DNA from: UBA1672 sp965263215
Lineage (GTDB): Bacteria; Pseudomonadota; Alphaproteobacteria; Micavibrionales; Micavibrionaceae
DNA: 64,000 nucleotides
Assembly: GCA_965263215.1 (NCBI GenBank)
Contig: OZ253663.1
Coordinates: 1,922,001-1,986,000, forward strand
Reading direction: 5' to 3'
Under the pieces are notes generated by a model. That model had not been told where the DNA came from. It worked only from the letters and a program-made list of their open reading frames with translations, and did not search any database. Position numbers and translations under genes: made by a program. Within the stretch, counting starts at the first letter, position 1. Each line of letters opens with the position of its first letter. Positions 44,219 through 53,128 of this stretch are shown here, piece by piece.

Positions 44219-44680
44219 TTAAAAATTGATCTGTATTTCCAATTGACCGTTATAGGTTTGGTCCATATACGGATTACCATTGCCAGAGGTTCTTGCCGTT
44301 CCGCCTACTGTGACCCTGATTTCACCAGCCAAATTGACTATGGTTGTATGGCTTTCCTGCAAGTTGACCATTTGAAACCCTTCACCGCCCCCGGAAAGCG
44401 GTATAGTTTGCGTCACAGTAACACTCGTAACGGAATCTAGTGGCGTCATACCGTCCAGATCGAATATCCCCTCTTGTGGGGGTGAAATTTCGATAAACCC
44501 TGCACTATCAAAGGTGTAACTGCCATTTGTATTAACCGTAATATCGTATTGTGCGTTGTTATTTTTCACAATAAAAGACCCGAATGATAGTGCCTGTATC
44601 GTCGTTACACCCGCATATACCGGACTTTCAACAATAATGCCGAAAACCATAATCAGAAAAAGCATCTTGGATAGACGCAT
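44219..44680 (-). CDS. DUF4402 fimbrial-type minor subunit
   Basis: A 153-aa exported protein (signal peptide cleaved after YA-GV) with a C-terminal beta-strand pattern (GEIRVTVGGTARTSG then YNGQLEIQINF) resembling DUF4402. It is on the same strand as the chaperone and lies 33 bases upstream of it, so the two form an operon; the terminal aromatic-rich strand would complete a neighbouring subunit through donor-strand exchange. It may be the tip or minor subunit. Confidence 0.7.
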   Translation of the reverse strand: MRLSKMLFLIMVFGIIVESPVYAGVTTIQALSFGSFIVKNNNAQYDITVNTNGSYTFDSAGFIEISPPQEGIFDLDGMTPLDSVTSVTVTQTIPLSGGGEGFQMVNLQESHTTIVNLAGEIRVTVGGTARTSGNGNPYMDQTYNGQLEIQINF

Positions 44681-44965
44681 AAAAGGCCCCTTTTGGAAAA
44701 TACGATAAGAAAGTACGTCATTGTATAAAACGCCGGAGCAAACTGCAATCCTGATTAAACGCTAAATTTACCCCCCCTTTTATATGACGTCTATGACTGT
44801 GCATTCCTCCATAAAGCCCTGATATTGTTAAAATTCAACAGTTTATTTTGAAATATCCTATTGATGTAAATTACCTTTTTGGGATAGAATCATAAGTGGT
44901 GTTTTTTGCTGCGTACTTTTTAATGTTCTAACGTCCCTATTCTGGGGCTATCGGTTCACTATTTT

Positions 44966-45943
44966 ATGATTAGAAAAATAGCTCTGAGTCTATGTTTTAC
45001 GCTATTTATGGGTTTGCTAAGTGCATGTAACCCAGAGGGACTTCTGAACCTAAATAAGAACGAATCAAACACCAAAAACACTGGCAACAAAGTCGGTAAT
45101 GCACAAAAATCTGCCGATATAGGAGCGCCTGTTGCCCTTCCCCCACGTTTTGGGACAGAAAATACACCAAATCAACAACAAAACGCCACCATGCCAAACG
45201 GTCTTCCTGCATTACAGCCCATGAAGGGTATGAACATAGACACCCTCTTTGCGGAAAAACTAAAAGACCCCGATGATCGCTTTGATCGTGTTGAGGGTGC
45301 GGTTGTTGATATGAAGAAAGAGTTTGATGTCTACAAGCCCGCAATCGTACGCCTGGCAGCCGTAGAGGCCGATATCCAAAATCTAATCAGAGAACTGGAA
45401 GTCGTATTGCAAGAAACACCACAGCAGCAACCGATTGATCTTTCCGGCTCCTCAGGCCCTAAACTTGATATAGGCCAACTTGACCCTCAGCCGAAAAAGC
45501 CGCCCGAACTAGCCAAAGCACCCAAAGCACCCAAAAAACCGACAAAAACCGTAGTGAAATATACGCCCCCTGCCGAGCCTGCAAAAAAGGTTTCGGCGAA
45601 AAACTTTGACGGCGTTGTCGCTTTAAACTTTAGAGTTGGTGAACATAGCGATAAGGTTCGCGTTGCCTTTGATACGAATAAGAAAACTTCATACAACATT
45701 GATATTGATAATGATGAAAAACTTCTTATTATCGAGCTGCCGGACGCACGATGGGAAGATAACCAGACACCATCATTCAAAAATTCAAAGATGTTTGAAT
45801 CAATGAATGTTGAGCCTATCGGCAATACCGGAACTATGATCATTCTGAGTATGAAAAAAGAGGCACAGATATTGCAGAAAAAAATTCTTTCACCTGACAA
45901 GACAACAGAATATCATCGCGTATATTTTGATCTCAGACCTTAA
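44966..45943 (+). CDS. AMIN-like lipoprotein
   Basis: The 325-aa protein starts with a lipobox (LLSAC, lipidated Cys at residue 21) and a long Pro/Lys/Ala-rich linker (residues 170-215). The C-terminal part (VALNFRVGEHSDKVRVAFDT, then LLIIELPDARWED) fits the AMIN-domain pattern of cell-envelope proteins that target amidases or secretion machinery to peptidoglycan. Position before a polysaccharide glycosyltransferase suggests an envelope role; the pairing with that gene is inference. Confidence 0.65.
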   Translation: MIRKIALSLCFTLFMGLLSACNPEGLLNLNKNESNTKNTGNKVGNAQKSADIGAPVALPPRFGTENTPNQQQNATMPNGLPALQPMKGMNIDTLFAEKLKDPDDRFDRVEGAVVDMKKEFDVYKPAIVRLAAVEADIQNLIRELEVVLQETPQQQPIDLSGSSGPKLDIGQLDPQPKKPPELAKAPKAPKKPTKTVVKYTPPAEPAKKVSAKNFDGVVALNFRVGEHSDKVRVAFDTNKKTSYNIDIDNDEKLLIIELPDARWEDNQTPSFKNSKMFESMNVEPIGNTGTMIILSMKKEAQILQKKILSPDKTTEYHRVYFDLRP

Positions 45944-46121
45944 ATTGTGCCCTATATAACATGTCCCTAATTCACTGGAAGCCATCTACGGAAAATATTG
46001 CCGTGCAGCATTTTATTTGCAATTTTAAAATTATGCTGTCATCTTTGCTGTTATGCAAATATTGGCAAAAAATTTTGGTGCTAAAAATCTTGGACAGGCC
46101 CTTCAACAGGGACGTAGGGTG

Positions 46122-47627
46122 ATGGATAAGACATTAAATATGATCCCCGCTAATGATCGACGGCGCCCACTCATTAAGGAAAATGTCAGTGCGACATTAT
46201 TCTTTGTTGATGTTATTGCTATGAACCTTTCGTTTATTGCGGCTTTCTTTACCGCGCAGGGTATCAAGGAATGGCTTCAGCCGGACGTTTACAACAAACC
46301 GCTATATGAATACGCTCATATCCATGATCTGTTTTTCCTGTGGTTCTGCCCTGTTGTGCTGTTCTTATACTTTGCCAAAGGGCACTACACACAGCGCGTA
46401 CCGTGGTGGAGCCAAGTCCAATCCGTTTTATCAATATGCCTTAGAATCTTATTCCTAGACCTCTTTACACGTTTGGCGCTTGATATGTCATTTTCGCGCT
46501 CTTTAATCGCGTTTAGTTGGGTTTATGTCTTTTTCTTTACCCTTGGCGGGCGACAAATCGTTTACCACATCGCCCGTAAGAAAGGTGTATGGCGTATCCC
46601 CACTGTAGTGATTGGGGATAATGAAACCGTTACGAACATGCTTTATGCGTTCTCAACCGATCACTATACGGGCTATGATATTAAAACCATCTGCCTGCGT
46701 GACCGCGCAAAAGAGCAATTCAGCGTTGATGCCATCCCCATGAAATATGCTGATGTTGAGATTAACAGAGAAAAAATAGATTACAGAAAATACGTATCAG
46801 ATAATATTGATAAATTTTTTATAATATGTATGGAAACTTTCCGCGGTGAAGAACGCGATGAGTTAATTAGTATCTTAAGTGAATTGAACGCGCTTTACGC
46901 TATTGTTCCGCCAACGTCACGTATCAGCACATTTGATATGGAACCGGATTATTTCTTCGGCTACGATATCATGCTGTTGAATGCTAAGAACCCTGAGCTA
47001 TCACCCGTAGGACGTTTCATAAAGCGAAGTATGGACATCATTATTGCCTCTATCGCATTGATCTTACTGTCTCCAATTATGCTTGTGACGGCGATTATGC
47101 TTAAAGTAGAAGGGCAAAGCGGCAGCCTCTTTTATGGCGGTAAAAGAATCGGTAAAAACGGACGTAAATTTAAGTGCTGGAAATTCCAGTCCATGGAGCC
47201 AAACTCCGATCACCTTTTACATGAATTACTCGAAAAAGACCCCGAGGCGCGAGCGGATTACGAGAAGTACCGTAAGCTGAAATGTGCTGACCCACGCGTT
47301 ACAACGAAAACGGCACGCATTATCCGCAAGACAAGCATTGATGAATTGCCACAGCTTTGGAACGTTATCAAAGGCGATATGAGCCTTGTCGGCCCGCGCC
47401 CTATTCTTGACGACGAAGTTGAATTATTTGGTGATTCAATCAACCAATACCTACAGCTCCGCCCCGGTATTACAGGCCTCTGGCAGGTTAGCGGCCGTAA
47501 CGACACAAGCTTTCAACGCCGTGTTTACTGGGATAGCTGGTATGCACGTAATTGGTCTGTGTGGAGCGATATCGTAATCATGATTAAAACGTTGCGCGTC
47601 GTCACCGGTGGATCAGGGGCGTATTAA
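46122..47627 (+). CDS. Undecaprenyl-phosphate sugar phosphotransferase
   Basis: A 501-aa polyprenyl-phosphate sugar transferase of the WbaP/bacterial-sugar-transferase family, which attaches the first sugar phosphate to undecaprenyl phosphate to initiate capsule, exopolysaccharide or O-antigen synthesis. Four to five N-terminal hydrophobic segments and a soluble C-terminal domain with KRSMDIIIASIALILLSPIM, the catalytic GKRIGKNGRKFKCWKFQSM and RPGITGLWQVSGRND motifs are seen. The start at 46122 has an AGGGA ribosome site 9 bases upstream; the frame extends to 46053. The sugar is not identified. Confidence 0.9.
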   Translation: MDKTLNMIPANDRRRPLIKENVSATLFFVDVIAMNLSFIAAFFTAQGIKEWLQPDVYNKPLYEYAHIHDLFFLWFCPVVLFLYFAKGHYTQRVPWWSQVQSVLSICLRILFLDLFTRLALDMSFSRSLIAFSWVYVFFFTLGGRQIVYHIARKKGVWRIPTVVIGDNETVTNMLYAFSTDHYTGYDIKTICLRDRAKEQFSVDAIPMKYADVEINREKIDYRKYVSDNIDKFFIICMETFRGEERDELISILSELNALYAIVPPTSRISTFDMEPDYFFGYDIMLLNAKNPELSPVGRFIKRSMDIIIASIALILLSPIMLVTAIMLKVEGQSGSLFYGGKRIGKNGRKFKCWKFQSMEPNSDHLLHELLEKDPEARADYEKYRKLKCADPRVTTKTARIIRKTSIDELPQLWNVIKGDMSLVGPRPILDDEVELFGDSINQYLQLRPGITGLWQVSGRNDTSFQRRVYWDSWYARNWSVWSDIVIMIKTLRVVTGGSGAY

Positions 47628-47632
47628 TTCGC

Positions 47633-47962
47633 TCAGCCGTCTTTTCTCTTTAGTGTCACAACCACACCGGATACGGCCTTATTCTTTTTCATATCCATTT
47701 GCAGCAACGTAACTTGCTCAGCATGATCGAAATAGTCAGATAATTCTTGTTTTAACGGCATACCAAAAGGCACACTGCCTGTGGCCGCAAAAACAAAATC
47801 TATTTCTTTGTTTTCTGGATCATATTCGATAAACATAAGTTCTTCACCGAATTCCATATCATATAAAATGGTGATTTCTTTCGTGTCCATATTGGCATAA
47901 ATGTCCATGATGAACTCTGCCAACATCGTATTATCCGGATATTGAGAAAAATCGTGATTCAT
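47633..47962 (-). CDS. Small acidic cytosolic protein, unknown function
   Basis: A 109-aa soluble protein, acidic overall (EFGEELMFIEYDPENKEIDF) with a Lys-rich end (KNKAVSGVVVTLKRKDG). It shows no signal peptide or known domain. The small acidic character and tight placement 29 bases downstream of the 550-aa gene would fit a dedicated secretion chaperone, but there is no direct evidence. Confidence 0.6.
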   Translation of the reverse strand: MNHDFSQYPDNTMLAEFIMDIYANMDTKEITILYDMEFGEELMFIEYDPENKEIDFVFAATGSVPFGMPLKQELSDYFDHAEQVTLLQMDMKKNKAVSGVVVTLKRKDG

Positions 47963-47991
47963 GATGGAATCTTAGAGCTTAGTGGCTAAAG

Positions 47992-49644
47992 TTACAAGCT
48001 CGCAGTGGCAAGTTGATTAGGACCTGCCGGACCGGCACCAAGATCGTAGTTATCGCCGAATTGAGATACAACACGGTTATTCGAAACAGCATCCCGAAGC
48101 GATGCAATTTTATCATCAACGCCTGTAAAGCTGAGGGCGAATTTCTGTATCGATTCACCGGCTTCTTTGTTGAAGAACCCGACAACACTTGCAATTGCAC
48201 CGATAAGCTTAAACGCATTTTTGGCAAAACCACCAACACCCAATTTGTCTAAATTATCAGACACGGCATTAAACACTGTCGACGTATTATCAGACATAAG
48301 GTCAGTATTCGTAAGAAGACTATTCATATTATCGGATAGTGCACCGCGCCTGTTGCCACCAATAAGATTATCCTCAAGCAACCTTCGTGCCCGATCTTCA
48401 CCTTCTTGTCTGGCGCGATCAACTTCCTGCGTTACCCGCTCATCTATCTGTGTTCGTCTCTCTTCGACTTCCGTGCGTGTTCTGTCAATTCCAGAACCAA
48501 GCAAACCCATATCATTCTCTTGTGTATTTTCTGCCAACTTGTCTTTCACACGCTCATAAACGAATGCGACACGCTCTCTGGATGAGAGCCCCTCAGCAGC
48601 AGGATCACTCAAAATTTCATCAATTTCCGTACCGGAAATTTCTGCACCACTCGCAAGCTTGGTTACACCAAGAACATTCCCTGTCGCAGCATGCGCGATC
48701 AATCGAATAAGGTCTCTATGGTCGTTACCTTCGTCTCCTCTCGGGATTTCACCGCGTTCCTCCATAGCACCAATAACAACAGAGGCTGCTGTTTCTGCCG
48801 GTGCGCCGGACAAAAAGGCCACGCCATCAACAATCATAAACATGGCGCCGGAAAGTTTATCCGCAACGAACGAAATAAAAGGAATTTCTTCTTGGCTAAT
48901 CTCACCAAGCTTCTGTCCTAAAGGATTACCTAATGCCGTATCCGTGGCAACCACGCCCAATGCGGCAAGGCCGGTCATACCAATACGTTTTTTCCATTTA
49001 ACCCATAATTCATCGGTGGAAGATAACCCCCCATCCATTCTACTCTTCATGGTCTTCATGTCATCACGCATCGACTTCAAAGCTTCCGCTTCTGTCGGCG
49101 GTGGTCTGCTAGCAGCACTCGCCCCCCTGCGTGTGTCTGCGCCATCGTCAAACTGTTTTGCCCACTGATCCAGAACTTCTTGTCTGGTCGTGCCCGGGTT
49201 TTCGTCAATGATTTTTGCTATTGCGTTCTCACGCGTTTGGAGAAGCTCATCAAAAGATGACCTTATGACCGCAGTGTCGGCATCAGAAAGCTTTACACCA
49301 TCTGAATTGCGCAGCGTGCGCATATATCCATCAACATTGATATTATCAAGATTACTTTCAATGGCACCTCTGAACGCTGTCGAAACTTCTGTGATCTTAG
49401 GGACAGCACTGATTCTTGCCGTTGTTGTGGCGCTTTCAAGGAAAACTCTTGTCTCGCGTGGCAGATCATCTTGCCTTAGAAGCCCTCTACGCCATTCGGC
49501 AAGGTCATCCGCCATGTTATCAACACTGTCAGCATTTTTAAGAACATTGACTAGGCTTTCCTGCATAGCAGGCGAGAAAAAGCGCGGGTCAAGCCCGTGC
49601 TTAAATATCTGAACTACATTGTCAATTACTGATTGACCTGCCAT
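47992..49644 (-). CDS. Large unrecognised protein with hydrophobic segments
   Basis: A 550-aa protein without a signal peptide. Hydrophobic segments at residues about 222-240, 254-294 and 470-492 could be membrane helices. A charged coil (residues 385-426, EVEERRTQIDERVTQEVDRA) and an acidic, Asp-rich N-terminal half with a Pro-rich gap (ASRPPPTEAEA) also stand out. No catalytic motif is seen and no family is recognised. With the small acidic neighbour it could be an exported effector-like protein, but nothing proves this. Confidence 0.6.
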   Translation of the reverse strand: MAGQSVIDNVVQIFKHGLDPRFFSPAMQESLVNVLKNADSVDNMADDLAEWRRGLLRQDDLPRETRVFLESATTTARISAVPKITEVSTAFRGAIESNLDNINVDGYMRTLRNSDGVKLSDADTAVIRSSFDELLQTRENAIAKIIDENPGTTRQEVLDQWAKQFDDGADTRRGASAASRPPPTEAEALKSMRDDMKTMKSRMDGGLSSTDELWVKWKKRIGMTGLAALGVVATDTALGNPLGQKLGEISQEEIPFISFVADKLSGAMFMIVDGVAFLSGAPAETAASVVIGAMEERGEIPRGDEGNDHRDLIRLIAHAATGNVLGVTKLASGAEISGTEIDEILSDPAAEGLSSRERVAFVYERVKDKLAENTQENDMGLLGSGIDRTRTEVEERRTQIDERVTQEVDRARQEGEDRARRLLEDNLIGGNRRGALSDNMNSLLTNTDLMSDNTSTVFNAVSDNLDKLGVGGFAKNAFKLIGAIASVVGFFNKEAGESIQKFALSFTGVDDKIASLRDAVSNNRVVSQFGDNYDLGAGPAGPNQLATASL

Positions 49645-49741
49645 ATGCGATACACCCCTTGTATCTATAATTTTTATCGTATTTTAGTTTTCTAAATACA
49701 TTTTTCTTTTACTTTAACCGAAAGTGGGACTATCTGTCAAA

Positions 49742-50482
49742 CTATTCGTTCATTTGATCCTCAATCGCGGATATCAAAATCTCAACATCCATAACCGCCT
49801 GAGAGAGAAGTGTTTCATCACTAGAGCGTAAAACAACATTTACACCTAACTCTCCGTCTTTAAAATAAGGATAGCTACCAATATCTACGGCGTCAAATTT
49901 CGTCTGTATTTCTGCCAATCCGGGGGCAATAGTGCTTTCCGCGAAACGGCTTGGCACATTATATGATTTTATAACCGGGCCACCCTGCATACCGATCACG
50001 ACATGATCAACCATCGCCTGAAAAATGGACGGCACACCCGCCATGACATAAACATTTTCAATCACAAAGCCCGGCGCCGCAGAAACGGGATTCGGTATAA
50101 GATCTGCGCCAACGGGTGTTTTCGCCATTTTCTGGCGTGCCTGCGTAAATTCTTCTTCGCCATAATGATCCAGTAATATCTGAAAGGCTTGATCATGCGT
50201 TTCTAACGCGACATCAAACGCCTTCGCAACACTGTCTGCGGTGATATCATCATGAGTTGGGCCAATCCCGCCACTTGTGAAAATATAATCCACGCTCTTT
50301 TTTAAATCATGAATAGTCGCAATAATTGTGTCTTCATCATCAGGAATGATACGAACCTCTGCCAAAACAATACCTTTATCAACCAATTTGCACGCAACAT
50401 AATTAATGTTCTTATCCTGCGTTCGTCCCGATAATATTTCATTACCGATGACAACCATTGCTGCTTTATATGTTTTACCCAT
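49742..50482 (-). CDS. CinA/MoCF-domain protein
   Basis: The 246-aa protein consists of a MoCF-like domain (GNEILSGRTQDKN start, FTSGGIGPTHDDITADSVAKAF) shared by CinA N-terminal halves and molybdopterin-binding proteins. CinA acts on pyridine nucleotide metabolism (ADP-ribose pyrophosphatase, NMN deamidase), but the deamidase half is absent, so the exact role here is uncertain. It diverges from map. Confidence 0.8.
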   Translation of the reverse strand: MGKTYKAAMVVIGNEILSGRTQDKNINYVACKLVDKGIVLAEVRIIPDDEDTIIATIHDLKKSVDYIFTSGGIGPTHDDITADSVAKAFDVALETHDQAFQILLDHYGEEEFTQARQKMAKTPVGADLIPNPVSAAPGFVIENVYVMAGVPSIFQAMVDHVVIGMQGGPVIKSYNVPSRFAESTIAPGLAEIQTKFDAVDIGSYPYFKDGELGVNVVLRSSDETLLSQAVMDVEILISAIEDQMNE

Positions 50483-50588
50483 GAAACGCCCTTATTCAGT
50501 TCTGTGATACGTCCAAACTTTACAGACAACCTGCAACGATATATGTAACATGAGTGATTAAAATATTATACATTCATAAGGAATAAAG

Positions 50589-51437
50589 ATGACGGTTGGC
50601 CTCAATCCCCAGACTAGTAATAAATTCTCCGCAGATGGCATAGAACTGCACAGCCCCGCGGACTTCGAAGGCATGCGCAAAGCGGGGAAACTGGCGGCGG
50701 AAATTCTGGATATGATCACCGACCATGTTGTACCGGGTGTCGCCACGGAAGAATTAGACAAGCTTTGTCATGATATGTGCACGAAGGCCGGTGCTATCCC
50801 TGCTCCGCTTGGGTATCAAGGCGCTGCGCCAACGCCTTTTCCAAAGTCGATTTGCACATCAATTAATCACGTTGTGTGTCACGGCATCCCGAATGAAAAA
50901 ACCCTTCGTGAGGGCGACATTATGAATATTGATGTTACCGTTATCCTTGATGGCTGGCATGGTGATACATCACGCATGTATTTTGTTGGTGATAAAATTC
51001 CCGTGAAAGCACGCCGCCTGTGCGATGTGACCTATGATTCCATGATGGCCGGCATTGAAGCCGTCAAGCCCGGCGCAACTCTTGGGGATATTGGTCATGC
51101 CATTCAAGAAGTCGCCGAAGCACAAAGATTTTCTGTTGTGCGTGATTTTTGCGGTCACGGTTTAGGCCGTGCATTCCACGCACCGCCATCTGTCATGCAT
51201 TTCGGCGAACCTGATACAGGCACAGTTCTGGAACCCGGTATGTTCTTCACGATTGAGCCTATGATCAATGCCGGACATTACGCAACGAAAGTATTAAAAT
51301 CAGACGGATGGACAGCCGTAACGCGTGACCGCACATTATCGGCTCAGTTCGAGCATTCCTTGGCCGTAACAGATGATGGATTTGAAATCTTCACACTCTC
51401 TCCTAAGGGCTATACAAAGGCCCCTTATGGTGTGTAA
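50589..51437 (+). CDS. map: Methionine aminopeptidase, type I
   Basis: The 282-aa metalloprotease removes the initiator Met from nascent proteins. The ligand set is complete: the first Asp lies in NIDVTVILDGWHGDT, then HGLGRAFH, with Glu in FTIEPM and the last in QFEHSLAV. It lies 9 bases upstream of radC. Confidence 0.96.
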   Translation: MTVGLNPQTSNKFSADGIELHSPADFEGMRKAGKLAAEILDMITDHVVPGVATEELDKLCHDMCTKAGAIPAPLGYQGAAPTPFPKSICTSINHVVCHGIPNEKTLREGDIMNIDVTVILDGWHGDTSRMYFVGDKIPVKARRLCDVTYDSMMAGIEAVKPGATLGDIGHAIQEVAEAQRFSVVRDFCGHGLGRAFHAPPSVMHFGEPDTGTVLEPGMFFTIEPMINAGHYATKVLKSDGWTAVTRDRTLSAQFEHSLAVTDDGFEIFTLSPKGYTKAPYGV

Positions 51438-51446
51438 TATTTCTGC

Positions 51447-52145
51447 ATGAGTTCATCTGCTAAGAAAAAAACCACCCCCCACTATGCCGGCCATCGCCAA
51501 CGATTGCGCGAACGCTTTGTTTTTGGCGGTGAAGATGCCATGCAGGATTACGAGCTTTTAGAACTCCTTCTTTTTATGGCGATCCCGCGCCGCGATGTAA
51601 AACCATTGGCTAAAGACCTCCTGAGCACATTTGGCTCCCTACCTGAATTAATGAGTGCGCCGCATTCGGCACTCTCGCAAGTTGAAGGCGTCAGTGAAAA
51701 CACAGCGACAGCGATAAAAACAGTATCCGCATTGGCGGCACGTATGATGAAACAGGAATTGATGCAAAAGCCTGTTTTGAATAACTGGACACGCCTGATG
51801 GATTATTGCCACATGACGATGGCGCACGAAACCAAGGAACATTTCCGCATTTTATTTTTGAATAAGAAAAATGAAATGATCGCCGATGAAATCCAAGGTT
51901 CAGGCACTGTGGATCATACCCCCGCCTATCCGCGTGAAATAATGAAACGGGCATTGGAATTGGGCGCAACCGCGCTTATACTCATGCACAATCACCCAAG
52001 CGGCGATCCCAAACCATCTCAGGCGGATATTGATATGACCAATCAAATCATCGCAGCGGCTAAACCGTTTGATATCACCATACATGATCACGTCATTATC
52101 GCCCGCAACGGACAAACATCATTTCGCAACGAAGGGCTCATCTAA
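51447..52145 (+). CDS. radC: RadC-type JAB-domain protein
   Basis: A 232-aa UPF0758 protein with an N-terminal helix-hairpin-helix and a JAB/MPN domain: the metal-binding pattern LMHNHPSGDPKPSQADID (His-x-His...Asp) and an upstream Glu. It is called RadC, but no direct repair function has been demonstrated for the family. The stop overlaps the next start by one base (TAATG). Confidence 0.88.
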   Translation: MSSSAKKKTTPHYAGHRQRLRERFVFGGEDAMQDYELLELLLFMAIPRRDVKPLAKDLLSTFGSLPELMSAPHSALSQVEGVSENTATAIKTVSALAARMMKQELMQKPVLNNWTRLMDYCHMTMAHETKEHFRILFLNKKNEMIADEIQGSGTVDHTPAYPREIMKRALELGATALILMHNHPSGDPKPSQADIDMTNQIIAAAKPFDITIHDHVIIARNGQTSFRNEGLI

Positions 52146-52957
52146 TGATCATACGCGCCGATAAATTTATGCGTATTCTCAGTATTGTGACCATACTCAT
52201 TTTCACGGCTGCGTGCAGCTCTGATGACGGGCGCGTTGCACCGCCCCCCAAACAAACAATACAGGCCGGAAACTCCCTCGCCCCTGGTGTGAATGAACAG
52301 TTGGAACGCATTCGCGAACGAAATTTTTCCGTACTACGCACTGAAATGGTGATGGCGGGGATGAGCATGGATAACCCGATGATGATCCGCGCCTTTAAAA
52401 ATGAAATGCAGCTCGAGCTATGGGTGAAAAGCTCATACCACAATCAGTACGAGCTGTTTAAAACTTATAATATATGCAACAAATCTGGTGTATTAGGGCC
52501 AAAGCTCAAAGAAGGTGACCTGCAAACGCCCGAAGGATTCTATAGCGTTACAAAAGAGCGCCTAAACCCGAATAGCCGATTTTTCCTATCCTTTAACATT
52601 GGCTATCCCAATGCCTATGACCGCGCGCACAAGCGCACAGGATCACTTCTCATGATTCATGGTGAGTGCGTGTCCGAAGGATGCTTGGCGATGAACAATA
52701 CCAATATCGCGGAAATCTATCTGATCGTTGAACAGAATTTTAAATACGGTCATAAATCCATCCCTATTCACATCTTCCCCTTCCGCATGAACGCCGAAAA
52801 CATGAAATTACGCAGCCTGTCGCGATGGTATCCATTCTGGCAGAATCTAAAGCAAGGCTATGATTATTTCGAACGTTACCGCGTGCCACCTCAGATCTCT
52901 GTTTGGAACAAACGCTATATGTTCGGCAACGCCATGGATTATGCTTCGATTCAATAA
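52145..52957 (+). CDS. L,D-transpeptidase-type lipoprotein
   Basis: The 270-aa protein starts with a lipobox (FTAAC), so it is anchored in the envelope. The catalytic region has IHGECVSEGCLAMNN with the nucleophilic Cys (S-E-G-C) and the preceding His-Gly, typical of YkuD-family L,D-transpeptidases that cross-link peptidoglycan or attach lipoproteins. Start at 52145 overlaps radC stop; a start at 52169 (MRILSIV) is also possible. Confidence 0.82.
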   Translation: MIIRADKFMRILSIVTILIFTAACSSDDGRVAPPPKQTIQAGNSLAPGVNEQLERIRERNFSVLRTEMVMAGMSMDNPMMIRAFKNEMQLELWVKSSYHNQYELFKTYNICNKSGVLGPKLKEGDLQTPEGFYSVTKERLNPNSRFFLSFNIGYPNAYDRAHKRTGSLLMIHGECVSEGCLAMNNTNIAEIYLIVEQNFKYGHKSIPIHIFPFRMNAENMKLRSLSRWYPFWQNLKQGYDYFERYRVPPQISVWNKRYMFGNAMDYASIQ

Positions 52958-53047
52958 TGCAAGGCCTTGATCCCGCACCTGAAATAGAATAGGTTTTGCG
53001 CAAGATCATAATCAACGTTACGGTTTGTCACACCAGTTTTTATTTTA

Positions 53048-53084
53048 TACTAGGCACAAGAAATGAAGCCTAGTAAATCTAGGC
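53048..53084 (+). promoter_or_regulatory. Competing small hairpins in the purB leader
   Basis: TACTAGGC (53048-53055) pairs with GCCTAGTA (53068-53075); the same GCCTAG can also pair with CTAGGC at 53079-53084. This gives two mutually exclusive stems within the 170-base leader of purB, without a clear T tract. It is suggestive of leader control but may be coincidental. Confidence 0.3.
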
Positions 53085-53128
53085 GAGTGACGCGTAACGC
53101 AGTAAAAAATAAAACTGGAAAGACAAAC

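Noticed and set aside
48167..49168. Overlapping rightward frames antisense to the 550-aa gene
   Set aside because: They are several mutually overlapping frames without ribosome sites; the leftward frame is longer and continuous.
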